Below are positions 1 through 13,143 of a DNA stretch of 64,000 bases, piece by piece. A program made the position numbers and the translations under genes. The notes below the pieces were generated by a model that searched no databases, was not told the DNA's origin, and worked only from the letters and a program-made list of their open reading frames with translations. The DNA lies in assembly GCA_004123355.1 (NCBI GenBank), contig SCHM01000002.1, forward strand, positions 9,645,569-9,709,568, in the 5' to 3' direction. The first letter of the stretch is position 1, and each line of letters opens with the position of its first letter. The DNA is from Amphirosellinia nigrospora. Lineage: Eukaryota; Ascomycota; Sordariomycetes; Xylariales; Xylariaceae.

Positions 1-1004
1 TGCTTCGCTCTTTCATCACATAGGTCAAACACAAACACAAGCCAGGCAGAAGTAGAGGGATTGTTCGCGGGTGGCTTTGAATCACAAGTGCCCATTCCTG
101 GCCAGGATTCGTTTACTAAACATCTCACTGATGCGTTGGCTACGGCACCTGTTGGCCAGCCCCTTACCATTGTAGAACTCCACAGGCAGATTATCGTGCG
201 GCTTCAAAGTTTCCATGAGCAGGCCCTTTTCGATCAGCATAACGAGATCAGGGTCTGCAATTCAACCGGAAAGGCACTTTATACGAAAGCTGTTCGAGTC
301 ACGCCGTCTCATTTGTTCCTCGCCGGTAACGAAAATCCAAGATTACTCGCTCTGATGCCCTCCGAATCCTCCAAATCGGCCGAAGTCAATGACAGCGAGT
401 ATACTCTAGATGAAAACCAGTCCAGTTGGTCTAAAGTACTTTTAGCCATACGCTTACTGGATGACAAAAACATCGAGAGAGATCTTAAGAATTGGTTACT
501 TAACGCCCCTCAGGGTGAGTCGAGTTCCAAGGCATCTTCCCCAGCCAACCATGACGTATATATAGCAGGCAACTTGGAAACCCAGTTGCAGGTAATTATT
601 AACATTTCTATTTTAAGGATCGTAAAGGCAAGCTGACTGTTGAATCATGATTTAAGAATGCCTCTAGACCTCCACGAAGTGAGACATCAAGTCCCACACG
701 CCCACCAAGTCCAACAGTCTACCAAACATCGTCTAGCGGACAGCGCGGTTCACAAGACAATCTTTTCGCCACAGTGACGCCAATACTGAGCAGTCTTGTC
801 GACCTATTGAACCAAGCAGACGCCCATATTCGTCAAATTTTGCAAGATTGGCATATAGTCGGGGTTGATAAAGAAACGTTTGGAGATGAGTGGCTTTTCG
901 GTGAATTCAAAACTAGACTAGACTATAAGTGCATAAGCATCCGACCTATTGAAACTCAACATCTACTTGAACAACATAAAGTACGGCTCGTGGAACTAAA
1001 TTAA
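1..1004 (+). CDS. C-terminal part of a probable fungal caspase-like (peptidase C14-type) protein, 5' end outside window
   Basis: The reading frame is open from base 1, so the gene starts upstream. I place an intron at 592-656 (65 bp, GTAATT...TTTAAG, branch point GCTGAC at 632-637). It leaves phase 0 and joins exon 1-591 to exon 657-1004, which ends in TAA. Exon 1 has the pattern PGQDSFTKHLTDAL, then a hydrophobic LTIVELHRQI helix and VTPSHLFLAGNE. This resembles the region following the caspase fold in fungal proteins, where a P-G-x-x-S-F-T stretch precedes a helical segment. No His/Cys catalytic dyad lies inside the window, so the family call rests on similarity of pattern and is tentative. 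The second exon is low-complexity Ser/Pro/Thr at first, then an acidic helical end (ILQDWHIVGV, FGDEWLFGEF). It could instead be another fungal signalling protein with the same tail. Confidence 0.5.
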
Positions 1005-1012
1005 GTCTACTG

Positions 1013-1291
1013 CTAATTATACACGTAGGAATTCTTAACTCGATACCTTTCCGCCCACGAGTTCTTGAGCCATGACAACGCTTTAATCAACATTACGTCT
1101 CGACTGAATCCATTCTTTTCTTTCACCCTCGATAACGCAAATAAGGAGGGCTCCCTGGCGTCTTCCACGAATCCGACAACTTTAATGAGCTCAATCTGGA
1201 GCTCTAGAGTTGGGGGCAATGTAAGGTCGCATTCTGGTGAGCCTACTAGCTTCTCTATACTCTCAACTTTTATTGATCCTTTGCAGCACAT
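1013..1291 (-). CDS. Small ORF of unknown function, convergent to the caspase-like gene; doubtful
   Basis: An ATG-started frame of 92 codons, preceded in frame by a stop. It reads like protein in its middle (LELQIELIKVVGFVEDA, SLFALSRVKEKNGF, LIKALSWLKNSW). I do not recognise a family. A plus-strand frame is also open over 1065-1367, and a TTTGCAG acceptor-like site at about 1281-1287 precedes another open plus-strand stretch. The coding strand is therefore not settled. Confidence 0.2.
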   Translation of the reverse strand: MCCKGSIKVESIEKLVGSPECDLTLPPTLELQIELIKVVGFVEDAREPSLFALSRVKEKNGFSRDVMLIKALSWLKNSWAERYRVKNSYVYN

Positions 1292-1509
1292 TCTTCACGG
1301 ATATCGCTCAACGCAAATGTTGAGGAACACCATAATTACAGTCAAGACACTGGCAAAAGCGTACTGAGATTTGACATGTGTGAAAACGAAGATGATAAAC
1401 AAGCTCGGGAGAAAGGAGTCGCAGGCGAATGGACTATGGTCAAGTGCTAGACGATATTAAAAAAAGAGAAAACTGTAAGAGGCTCCCAAGTTAATCTTTT
1501 GTTTCCATT

Positions 1510-2196
1510 GTGGTTAGGCTAATGCATCCTAGTTGTTGTGCAGCCCAGCCAGAGATTTCAACCTGGAGAGGTAAGATAGGAAATCTACTGAAATTACAGC
1601 CATGTCAACACTATTTTAATATCCATGCTAAAGACGTCTCAAAGGTTTTCAAGTTATTATGGAGTGAACCAGTAGGAGCACCCTTTGGCAGTTGGGAAAA
1701 CCTGTCGATTGGGTCTACTGAGTCTGCTACTGCTGGCGGACAATTATATGTTGGATATCGACGGTTCATAATAGTGTCCAGTGATGAATCTCAACACTCA
1801 ACATGCGTGTCAGTATCCCTTCCTCTCCTATTTAACGGAGGTTAGCTAACATATCCTAAATTAGGCCATATTAACTTACGACAGAAGGGGATGCGGGAAG
1901 AAAGGAGTAAGACCCTCGAAGCATGGCATTATATACGAGAATGGCACCAAACCAAGATGCTTAGAAATGAACCCGACTTAGGTTTCGATCCAGTACCAAT
2001 GGTGCTATTGGATGGAGAAACTCTGGCCAAGGAGTCCAGAGTAAACTACAGCAAGCTGGTTACTGTCGAGCACAACGTAGCCGTGTGCTTCATTGGCTAT
2101 GTCGTTCCTCCATACTTTGACTCTGTCTCCTATGCTGTGGACAAATGTTGGCATGATAAAAAGTCACGGTATGCTAGGGAACAACGTCGGAGATAG
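1510..2196 (+). pseudogene. DUF6590-family protein, frameshifted
   Basis: Exon 1 carries VFKLLWSEPVG and YRRFIIVSSDES, the usual first half of a DUF6590 domain. An intron at 1813-1864 (52 bp, GTATCC...AATTAG, branch GCTAAC at 1845-1850) joins it in phase to AILTYDRRGCGKKGV and KHGIIYENG. The frame then runs into TAG at 1979-1981. The remaining domain (SRVNYSKLVTVEHNVAV, CFIGYVVPPYF) continues in a different frame from about 1961 on, so one base appears to be lost between roughly 1940 and 1978. The true start was not found; any N-terminal exon would lie in 1370-1510. DUF6590 has no known biochemical role. The break may be genuine, or one of the many single-base length errors seen in this window. 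Confidence 0.6.
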
Positions 2197-2199
2197 TGG

Positions 2200-5100
2200 A
2201 TATTGGGCTCGGGCCTGCAACCACAACTATATATTACTAAAATTAAATCTATTAGGTAGATATGACTTCTTTCTTCTTCGTATAATGCTTAAGTTTTATG
2301 AAGGAAGTACAACTAAGTAAATATTATATATCCCCAAGTCCTCTAGACTTAGACCTACCTTCTGGTCATCCTAATTCAATACAAAACTAGGTATCTATTG
2401 CTAGACCATATATATAGGTCTCCACTATCTCTAACACTCTTCACAATTACAAGTCGCCGACTATTGTTCTTAATGGTTAGTCTTAAGTTTATTTATGAAC
2501 TTATTTTATTTAACTAAACGCTGCAATTATTATTCGAAGCTGTAATGTTACAAGTCCAGTACACGTATAGTTAACTGCAGGCAGTCAAGTACTCGACTTG
2601 ACAACGTTCTACTTTTGTAGTGTTGTGGTATAGTGTGCAGTTCTGTATCATGACATGTAAAGTTCACTGATAAGGACTATACATGGGAACTCGGCCTACT
2701 GCTGGTCGTACGGACGTGGGTTGGTGGTATGCCTTCAGATCATCGTGGGGCTTGGGGACACAAGCCCCCGCGCTTTTCATCTCACGGCTCTATCGTAGTC
2801 TTGTCTAACAACAATCTCCATAAGCACTCGGCTATTCTCGTCCCTTTGCATAAAGTGTCTATGTAGTAGGCAGAGTTTATGTAGAGTTACATGGGGCGTT
2901 GAGGGGTGATAGTAGTGATTTAAATGAGAGTCTCGTGATAGGTGAAGCCATAGCGAATTATAGAGGTAACTAAGCATGAGCGTTAGTTGTGTAAGAATAC
3001 GAACACTAAATCTACGCCAGTTACGTTTAACTAACTATCATTACATCCTCCTCCTACTCAATGATTTAATTAGGCCTATATCTCCATGCTCTTATGTTTC
3101 CCGCTTAATCGCTCGATGCTGGTCATCTGACGCGGATTACATGTGGTGAAAGTGGCACCATAACTACATCACACAACTGACAAGTCTGTGCTTTTGAGTT
3201 ACGATAATGCGGGCTGGTGACATAGAGTACAACGGTGATAGCGGGGTCAGAGTAATACGCACGCCAATCTTGTCATATAGACACCTGCATAGTATCACAA
3301 CACAGCTTAACAACATACAAGACTTGTCTGACGGTAAGCGATGCCACCAACGCTACAACCCGATCTACCGACAGATTCCCAGCGAGCGACGGGAAACGAG
3401 AACAAGCATGTAGTCTGGGAGACGCAGAAGCGGAGTTCGCTACTCACGGATGAACTCAGTTGGCACGGCTTATTGCACAGACGAAGGGTGAAATACACTG
3501 TACAAATCGAGGGTGATAGTAAGACGCGAAGATGCTCCATCGTAGTAGTGCAGTGTACATCTAAATCTGACACACTTCTGATGCCAGATAACCAAACAAT
3601 AGCAAGTTCCCTTGTGTATATACGCATATCACTAATGGAGAGCGTTCGGCATACACATGCACAACCTCGGCTCTTTCGCCTTACTGCAGCTAGCCCCTCG
3701 CTATCTCATAGTAACGGACTATCCTATCTACTAACGCTGCAGTATACCGTTATAATCTTTCCGGCCGAGGGTTTCCTGATGGCCCGGGAGTAGGAAACGG
3801 GAAAGCCAGTGGGATAAAAGAAATCAGCCGAAATAACGATCTTCTTAGCAAACAATCATTTTGGTGACCAAGTCCCGCCTTGTCTTGAGGAATATAGCAC
3901 GTGAAAAGCGTGGAAAATCACAATGAATCAACGGCCTGCCTTGCATTAAAATTTTCAATTTACTCTACGAATCATAGCTGCGGCTGCCTGCCATACCATT
4001 CTCATAGTCCGCGGCACCGGTGTTGCCACGCTGCAGAAACAGCCAAATATACCGGTTTTGGATACTTGTGATATACAAACATGCTCTTTGGGGGACTAGA
4101 ACTATTATCTTTCAAAATGTCTGGTGTGTCAAATATCCCTACATGAGAATGTGTCTATATTGTGAGTCTGCGTAGGATATACTAAGGGAAGTAGAGACCA
4201 ACGAGAGATGCTGTATTTGTGACACGTACCTTGGCGTCGTGTACTCTGGATTCTACTCACGTTTTGAGCAAGTTATTAGTCGCAGCGCAGCTGCCCGTGC
4301 CAAGGAATAAAACGCAGGACTTTCCAAGCGCCCGAAAGGTATGTGGCCCAGACAAAAACACGGCCACTTCAATTTATCAATCTAGTGCGCACGGTCGACC
4401 GCCCAGCAGCTGAATGCCCAATACATGTCGTGCCATCATATTCGCTCTGCATGCAAGTCCATCATAGGCGGGCGTGATGGTAGAGGCCAATATCGAATGT
4501 ACATCCTGCATGCACGCACGCGAACAACCCGTCGTCGACGCAGCGGCGGCGGCTACCCGTTGACAGCTTATCAGGGAGAGACGGCCTGGAAGCACATCGG
4601 CATAACCGGCGTATATTGGTGATTCGCTATTCGCAAATGCCGTTGCTTAAGCGAGGAAAGAAGCTTAAGGGGGGCGACCCAGCATGAAGATGTTGGAGAA
4701 GAGGTTGGAGTTGGCGGGGGGATAGGTGGTATACAACGAACCAAAGAAATAGGGGTGTTGGAATCAAGCACGTGACTGATCTTGTCAGTCCTTGCATGTA
4801 ATACTTATGAAGGACTATTAGGTGGGCAATGAGAATCTACGGTTTTGCCTTGTAACTACGCGGTTCTATCGTGGCGTTGACGTACCTGCGTATCGTAGAA
4901 TGTGAGTGGAGTTTGAAAAAGTAGGACGGGGAAGCTCGGTGGGGGACTTCTTGAAACGAGGCATTATTTCATGGCTTCGCTTCCTTATAATGAAGTGCGC
5001 TTAGTTTTGGAGGATTTGGCCGATCCGTGACAGGCCTTGATTGGCTTGAGCGACGCCTTGTTGAACATGACGGCGATGTTTTCGCTGTTCATGAATAGAA

Positions 5101-8100
5101 GAACACTAGGATCTGGAGGGAGTCGGAAATAAGGGCTTTAGGAGATCGTCACTCAATTCAATATAGAAAAAAACCAGGTACCACAATCCCAGACCAAGAC
5201 CCATACATACCCGTGGCGCCCGCGGTCGGCGGTCGGCGGTTGCTGTAGTCTGTAGATCATCTTTTCAAGCACGGAGGTTGCTCGATATCTTGGCTGGGGG
5301 CGGGAAAGGCGGCCCGGAAGCGAGTGCGACAGTAAAAACGGTTGGGTGGGCCAATGGTCTCGGGCGCGCTTGTTGCGGGAGCGTTGCTTTTCTCTCTCTC
5401 GTACGCTATAGTAGAATTGGGCAATTCAAAACGAGATGTCATCTGGGTTTACTAATACAGGCTGACTACTCCTGAGGCAATAATTAAAATGAATATCGAG
5501 ACCGACATGGCAGCGTCCGCGTCGAAAGCGAAATAACCCCGGGGAGGGTGGTAATCGGCAGGGAGCTTAGTCGATGGATGCTGCTGCAATGCGAATGCTG
5601 TTCAATTCAACAAGTCGCCGTTGGCTTGCTGCAGGTTGATCGGAGGCAACGGGAGGGGAAAAGAGGCAAGCCGTATGGTTGATTTGCTAGCAATTTAACT
5701 ACATGCTCCTGTGTCCTACCCATTCACAACCACAGGCAGCTTTCGGGGGTTCCGGTATCTCGCTCATCTTGAGCTACGTGACAGGTCATAAATGAATGCA
5801 GATTTTGACACCCTCCACCAGATTGATGCTGCGGTGTTTGGGCTGGAAGCGAGCCCATATGAATGCGACCTGTCCAATTCGTGTTGCCTAATTCTGGGGT
5901 GCGACGATTGCCATCCTCATAAGACACCGTCACTACTGGCCTATGTTAGATCCGTGGCACTGCATCATAATCTCCTGCATACTACCACTCAGTACCTAGG
6001 TAGCTGACCTGGTTTGTAGAGCGCCCAGGATAGGAGCGTTCGTCCACCGTGGTTCACCGACTATGTTCAACGTGTAGCGTATTCTGGGCTTGCCAGGGGG
6101 CAGTATCTGCTTCTCATAAGGTGGAAAGAGGAAAGTGGTGCATCGGGAGCTTGGCTTCTGTGTGCTCTGTACGAGGCCGTACGTTAGTGGAACGAGCGCT
6201 CGTCATTGCGAATATGCAGCTAGGGTTCGCTTTGAAATCTGCTATCGAGTTAAGACGCAGATTGCCCCTGATCGCATTGCGGGAACCTTCATGATATTGG
6301 CCGATCGTACCGCTTCTGTCTCCGGAGATGTCGTGCAAGATGAGGGGGTAAGAACGTCAACAGCATAAACGCCGCGAGTAGTGAGCAATACGATGTGATA
6401 ATGAAGTGGCGGGCATCGAAATTGAGATAGTACGGGAAGTTACCGCACATGTATGGGCGTAACAACTGAACGAAGCTTGCGGAGTGCATTAGCTTCGCAC
6501 AGAGTACAAGTTGACTGGGCATACACTATATCTCATGTTTCATGCGAGCCTGCGGTTCACAAGAATCTCGACCTCCCGGAACTGGTCTGGCCGTGAAGGA
6601 TCTGCCCTGCAGCAAAGGGTTAGGGATCCCCGTCCGGTTGTATAACAAGGGTTTCCCGGTTAATGCGGGACTCGTAACCGTGCTTCTCGGTAGGCCACAT
6701 CATTGTGTGTTTAGTCCTCATGTTGGTTTCGTCTCAGCTCAGCCGAGGAGTTGCTAAAGAAGGCTATTCTGGGCGGAGCTCAAGTGGCGTACGGGTACCT
6801 ATGCTGAAGCAGCCGGGTACCAACTTACTACGACGCCATGTTTTTCTTATTTCGACGTTTTTTCTTATTTGGACGAAGGCCCATAAGGTAGGATGGGATT
6901 GCGCAAAACCCCGATATCCAACCACTGCCACTAGTTTGATAACCTTAGGCCGGTTTTCCATACCTTAGTGCTGAACGTTTTGTCTAGTTGCTAGACTAGA
7001 TAGGGCATGGGGCGTCCTAGTGCTTAAGCTCATCACGAAGTATCGCCAAGGATGTCTACTAGTAGCGTACTCAGACCAAGATCACGGAGGAAGTGGCTTT
7101 TCTCTTCGCCTTAACACGTATTGGCGGAGACGGACAGGCTCTAGTTCGAATGGAGGTTTCTCTACTACGTATGCATGAGACCAGAGATCCTACTATGTAT
7201 ATACTCTCGGAGCAGATGGTAAAAGGCGGGGTTGGCATTACAATAGCCAACAGCTATAGGTAGGGCGGTACTGGCAAGGTTCTTCAACGAATTCCGCGGA
7301 GCACTTGTTGACAAGGGCCTCTGAGACCAATGCTTGCTTCCTCTCACGTCATAAGTTATATTTCCCGCCATTTACCCTGACGCTTATGGTGTAAATATAC
7401 GGCGGCGATCGTGACATATGGTTTTAGCATGGCGTTTGTGGAAGACTCCATCTCATACCATCACATACTACGCAGTATCTTCTTAGTCTTGGTAGGCCCT
7501 GGAACTTGTTTCTACCCTCAAGATGTCCCTTGGTCCCCTGATTAGCTAGTGCTCGTTAAGACTGGCGGGTCAAGTGATCGGTTAGCATAAATACCACCTG
7601 AGGCGTGGGGATGCTGTGTATTATCGGTCGGCTAAGATTATGATTGAGATTGCGATATCGTTTCAGCCGTAGATGCCAGAATGTGATTGTCGGCCCTCAC
7701 CGAGTCACATCTTTCTTTGCCATGTTGTGACACCGTGGCTCGTTTCTCCACAGAGGTGAGTTTTGGAAAGGTCTCGGCTTCTCACACTGGTCTGCCAAGC
7801 ATGGATGATACCCTGTGTCACCAGCTCGTATGGTATCAGGTGGGCTATACTATGTGTATTAGCTGAACTGGATCGAACTGAAGGGCACACAATGTAGTGC
7901 CGTATAGCATGATAGCATAAGACTGGACATGTTATTCTAGCCGTTTCCTCCGCGTACGTATCATCGTGACCGGCCAGTCACGATTCTGGCAAATGTTGCG
8001 GTAACTTCCGAGTTGGCCATCGCCATAGGCCAGTGGTTTCCGGTGGACCCTTAAGCGCTAGATAAACAGCAAGATAAGATCGACGGGTAGGCTGCTGGAT

Positions 8101-10469
8101 CGTACCAGGAGACGGTCCTCACCGGGCTGTGGCAATCTATAGACGTTCCGGGTCATCCATCATACCGCGGTGGGTTCCAAGTCCCCCCTGTCATCGATGG
8201 TGGTGGCAGCTTGACAACGTTAAGGCCCATGGGATGGGTATGGTCTACGCTAGGAGGCATTTCACAAACGCGGGCGCGTTATCGTAAGGCGGGCGTACTA
8301 TATGGGAAACGGCCCATTCACCATGACGATTTTGACTGCTTATTTAATTCAGGCGTCTGTCTCTATTGACTCCGAAGCTGGCGGCTAAGGTGAATACACC
8401 TAACCCATCACGTCCAGCAGGACCGGGGTAAGCAGACACAGGCAGGGGCTATTTGGGGCGATGCCTCCTGTCAGTCATCCTGGGGTACAAGGTGTATGCG
8501 TGCGAGTGATGGTTGTAGATCAGTACAGCATACATTCGGCTTCTGACGTCGATAGTGGTGATGACGCCCCAAGCGTTGGACATACCATACCATACCATGC
8601 CAACAAGGGTGACGAAGGCAGCGCTTTTCGTCGGCCCAGCATGGAGGTATCATAAGTCAGTAGCGCTGAAGAAGTCAAGCAGTACCTTGCAGTGTGCACC
8701 ATGATTGACGTGGTGAACCGGTGGGACTACCTCAGGTAAGGCCGAGACACGCGATGATACCACAGACCACATGGCATTTGGTACCATTAGTAAGTGGCTT
8801 GCTCTGAGCCCTCGACCCGGGTCTTTAGATTAGTGCAAAGCTGTTGAGATTCGGCCATCGACGCCACCGCTGGCCCTGCTCGCTTGCAGTTGCTCTGTCT
8901 GTGATGAGGTCGGCGCGGAACAGCAGCCTCGTGCAATAGTCTACGAGCCAGCCGCACTATCTTTGGTGGTGACAAGACGATATACCCGCGTCTATCAAGC
9001 CATGAAGCGGCAATAATACCGGAGCACGTTCAATAGTGTCGGGGAACAATAGCATATCTCTCTCGGGCTGTGTTGTCATGCCGTGGTCGCGTCTAAGACA
9101 TCAGGGTTATTAGTGTTGCAAAAGGCGGAGCACTTATCGTCTATGGTTGCAGAACTTGACGATCTATGTCGTGTTAGGCTAGGGTTACCTGATCTCTGCA
9201 AAGCACAGACCCCAAAACTTGGACAATACCACAATACCACCTACTTACTACCGCTCTCGAAGTACTACCTCAAGTGGTATACAGCTCTAGCCTGGTGTGC
9301 ACGCCTGTGGCATCAGGGTACATTCGAGGTATTTGACCAAAGTACTGTACAACAGCAGCTTTCCACTAAAGTACAGTAGTGCTCAAATGCTGCAACAGCT
9401 TTTGCTGCAGGGATAAGGGGGATTCAACAACGGATACGCTGGCGTCTGTGCCGTTGGAGCGTTCCTTTTGAGCTCATGTCTTGTGCTTGTGGCCTCTCCC
9501 CCAGGAAGCGGCGTGTCGGCGAAGACACCTATCTTTGTTCATGTGCCAACAAGCTAAGCACCCGTAGAGCCCGTAGAGTGGCGAGGTGAGGAATAGTGTA
9601 GTGTAGACGCCCCAGCCTCAATTTGCGTGTATGGACGAAATAGGGAGGTCATACCTGACGACCCCAGGACGGCGGGAGTCGCAGGAGACGGGGCCGTAAT
9701 ACGTGCTGGAATATATCAATAATCAATAATGTCAACCAATATGTGCGGGCCCACAATGTGCTTTTGAGCGGTAGTAATATTCCAAGGATGAATTTGCTAT
9801 GTATTTATAGTAGAGAGGTACTATAGCCTCCGGTCGATTGATGCCCAGGGCCCAGGATATTATACGGCAGTACCTACATGCCTTGGTAGCTGCATACGGT
9901 AGTGCTGTACACGTACGTGCAATCTACAAGTACATACAAACTACACTACCTACACACTACAGTGCACACCATGACAGGCGCAGCCGTGAGGAGTGGGAGT
10001 GGTGGTCTAGCTGCTGCAGCCCGCTTTGTGACTTGTGTCTGCATCCCGTCATCCTATATCTTACGGCAGTGAAATGCCTATACCGTGAATGGAGATGTGC
10101 TGCGTCGGCTCTCAGCTGCTTTTAGACAAATAGCCCGGCGCGTACCATATTCCTGGGTCTTCGTCTTTCCCAGCTTCTTCCAACTCCTCCCCCCTTTGCT
10201 ATCTCTTGACGTCGCTTTCTCTCCCTTCACCCTCCCCATCCTTCTACTAAGTACCAGTCCCCTGGGCAGCATCCCTGGGCGTCGTCACCACGAACCTGGA
10301 ATTGGGAGCCGGGAGCTATCGTCCAAAGACCAACTTCTTACATACCAGAGGGAGGAAGGTGACGATCGAGCAGGCAAATGAACCTCGCACGGCACATACT
10401 CTCGCCATCTGGACTGGTCGACCGCGGAGCAAGGTGCTACACCGGATCACTCGGAGGAACTGCAATCCT
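2200..10469. other. Gene-poor stretch without a convincing gene
   Basis: About 8.3 kb of moderate base composition. Open frames are short, overlap on both strands and show no recognisable motif. Simple-sequence patches include CATAC repeats near 8581-8600 and a GGTCGGC repeat near 5224-5241. No tRNA, rRNA or splice-supported exon chain was found. The last few hundred bases (about 10080-10469) are pyrimidine-rich and probably hold the promoter and 5' UTR of the otubain gene. Confidence 0.5.
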
Positions 10470-13143
10470 ATGGTCGAGGGCTCCAAGCTGGCGCAACAGG
10501 AACAGGAACAGGAATCGGCCTCGCGCTCTGGTTCACCAGCCAGGACGACGGACAGCACAATTCTAGGCATGGGCATAGGCATGTTCCAACCCCAGCCGAC
10601 TCCGTACTTGCCGTTCTCGCTCTACCCAGATGGACTGCACGTAGCGAACGCGGGGCTTCCCCAATACACCTTCGCATCCACGCCACTATTCGAGCAATTC
10701 GGTGGAGGACATGTTGGGGTTGGGGGGAGCACGGCTGGCACGCATAGCGGCAATGATATCGGCGTCGTAGGCGGACGAAGTGGGCCGTCGACTGCTGGCA
10801 CCTTCCCGGCAGCGACTAATCGCAATTTCCACGGCAGCGCCAGCGCCAGCAGTGGCCCGGCGGGCATGGGCGCTGGGGTGCAGCCTGTACAGTCTGTGCA
10901 GTCTGTGCAGTCTGTGCAGGGGCTCGGTCCACCCACCACAGTGGCCGCTAGCGACAACAGCGGCAGCTACAGCAGCAGCGCTGGCAGCCTGCATCCTTGC
11001 CTCTACAACATTCCGATGCCCGTATCTGTACCCCGCCACCATCTCAGCCAACATCAGCACCACCAGCACCAGCACCGACAACTCCAACACCAGAACCAAG
11101 TACCGCAGCAGCGGCAACATCCACACCCACATCAGCATCAACAACAACACCAACGTCGGCACCTACCGCAGCGTTCTCACCTCTCCGACCGTACCACCAT
11201 CCACTACAAGATGGAGCAGCCACTGGACCTCGACCAGAACGAAATCGCCCAGCAAGAAGCCGCTGCGAGGGATTTCGAGCCTCAGCTTAAGGTAAGTAGC
11301 CCCCTATGAGATAACGTGCCTTGCCAAGTATCCATCTACTCCTTTAGCCCTTCCAAAAATTACGTCGTGGGCGTTTATGTGTATATGTTTGGTAATGAGA
11401 GTACTTGTACGCTCCATATGAACAATATACAGCCGTCGTCGTCATCATCATATGTCTCATCTACCTTGTGATCTGATACCGTTTCATCGTTCCGGAAATG
11501 CCTTGTCGTGCACCCGCAAAGATCATTTCTTCTCCCTCCACTGTGCAATATATCGATACTTGGCTTGGAAGCTCACATTCGCTGCTCACGTTCAGGGTCC
11601 CCTGGTTGGCGAGAAGGTGTCTAGCCAGGCCATCACCGAAGAGTACGCAAGAGCAGATCCTGTCTACGTCGCCAAAACAATGGTCGGTTACACATCTCTG
11701 ACATACGTAATCACATCGCGATCTCACTTGTTGACCCCGTACTCTTGATATTTCTAGGCATTACCGCAGACATATTCACACTATCGGCCGATGCAAGGGG
11801 ACGGCAACTGCGGCTGGCGAGGTAAGTCCCTTATCAACTTCTTCTATCCTCCGCAGTGCGCTTTATCCAGCAGTTAGAGCGCCCGCCAACGCCGCGAAGT
11901 AGGGTGGCAGACTCACCCACCAAGCACCTCGCATCGATGTTTCATTCTTGTGCTTACTATCCCAACTCCACGAGATTGCTAACTCAGGTCATAGCTATTG
12001 CCTTTGCTTACTTCGAAATACTGGTAAAATGTGGTAACATCAATCTGGTGCAGAGTGAGTTGCACCGGATGACTGAGCTCAACAAATATGTTGAGGAGGT
12101 CACCGGCGGGACCCTACTATCTTAGAACTCATGATGGAGGCAACTCTACACTTGTTCAACGACATCATCACCGACATGTCTGAACGCAATGACCCTATGC
12201 CTAATTTGTTTGCCAAGTTCAATGATCCTCAAACCTCCAATTGCTTTGTCTACCACCTTCGTCTACTAGCGTCTGCCAGATTGAAGGGCCACTGCGCCCA
12301 ATACCAGCCGTTTCTCGACGATACTATTGAGAACTATATCGAGAAGACGGTTATGCCTGTTAACCGAGAGATTGATCATCTTTGCGTGGTCGCTGTTCAT
12401 GACATACTCCTGAGACCGACAAACATGGTGCTCGACATCGCCTACTTAGACCGCAGTGAAGGCACGGAAGTTAATGTGCACCGATTACCTGAGGAGGCCA
12501 ATAGACAAGATCCATCTACCCTGGGTCCCATCATTTACCTATTGTACCGCCCTGACCATTACGATATTCTCTATCGCGATACGCAGGTCCATATTCCACC
12601 AGCCCCGGCTGCCCGGCGCCAGTTGACCTTCAGATCAACAGAGTTAGCTACAATCAAGAGTTTGAGGAGCCTGTGGCAGCAATGCAAGACGCATCCTATA
12701 CGATGGATATGAGCCCATTAGCCATGATTCCGGGACTCGCATCGGCGCTACCCCCGCCTCCGATGACGGATCCGTATGCACACTCCCTGCCTCGTCCTGG
12801 GTCTCCCAAACCTTTACCCCTGATGTTATATCAGCATCGCCCCCTAGCCAACCAAGTCCTCCACAGCAGCAGGCTACGGCGCACCCTGTTCGCTTCAGCA
12901 AATAACAATTTTCCTAATCTTCATGAAATGGCGGCCGAGAGTAATAGCGTACACGACCCCCCATGCACGACCAACACGTTCAAGAACAGCCATTTCAACA
13001 AAGCCCACTACAATAACCTGAATTTTCAACCCGAAATGTACCAACCAGACGCCGAAGAGGAGGCGCCGAGTAATGGATACAGCAAGACTGGGGGCCGAAA
13101 ACGGAGTACTGAGCATTGCGCAGGTATTAAAAAAGAGAAATAG
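10470..13143 (+). CDS. Otubain-type deubiquitinating cysteine peptidase (peptidase C65), interrupted by two frameshifts
   Basis: Removes ubiquitin from proteins; otubains often prefer Lys48 chains. Exons deduced: 10470-11291, 11596-11682, 11758-11821 and 11995-13143, with introns of 304, 75 and 173 bp and branch points such as GCTAAC at 11978-11983. GPLVGEKVSSQAITEEYA leads into MQGDGNCGWRAIAFAYF, holding the catalytic Asp and Cys. FNDPQTSNCFVYHLRLLAS and DRSEGTEVNVH follow, then PDHYDILY with the catalytic His, so the active site is complete. The start is the first in-frame ATG. About 270 residues before the core are Gln/His/Gly-rich and look disordered, with a 9-bp tandem repeat near 10888-10920. 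A Pro-rich tail ends in a basic stretch, RKRSTEH. Frame changes are needed near 12104-12112 and 12600-12618; each fits one missing base. Confidence 0.85.
10888..10920 (+). repeat. 9-bp tandem repeat in the otubain N-terminal region
   Basis: The unit CAGTCTGTG is repeated and encodes a Val-Gln-Ser run inside the low-complexity N-terminal extension. Because the unit is a multiple of three, copy number can change without shifting frame. Confidence 0.8.

Noticed and set aside
3341-3793. 150-codon plus-strand open frame
   Set aside because: No motif, no splice context, and a 106-codon frame overlaps it on the other strand; composition looks non-coding.
10686-11295. Long open frames of about 160-170 codons on both strands
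   Set aside because: They are shadows of the GC-rich, repetitive otubain exon 1 (CAG/CAC-rich) in other frames.
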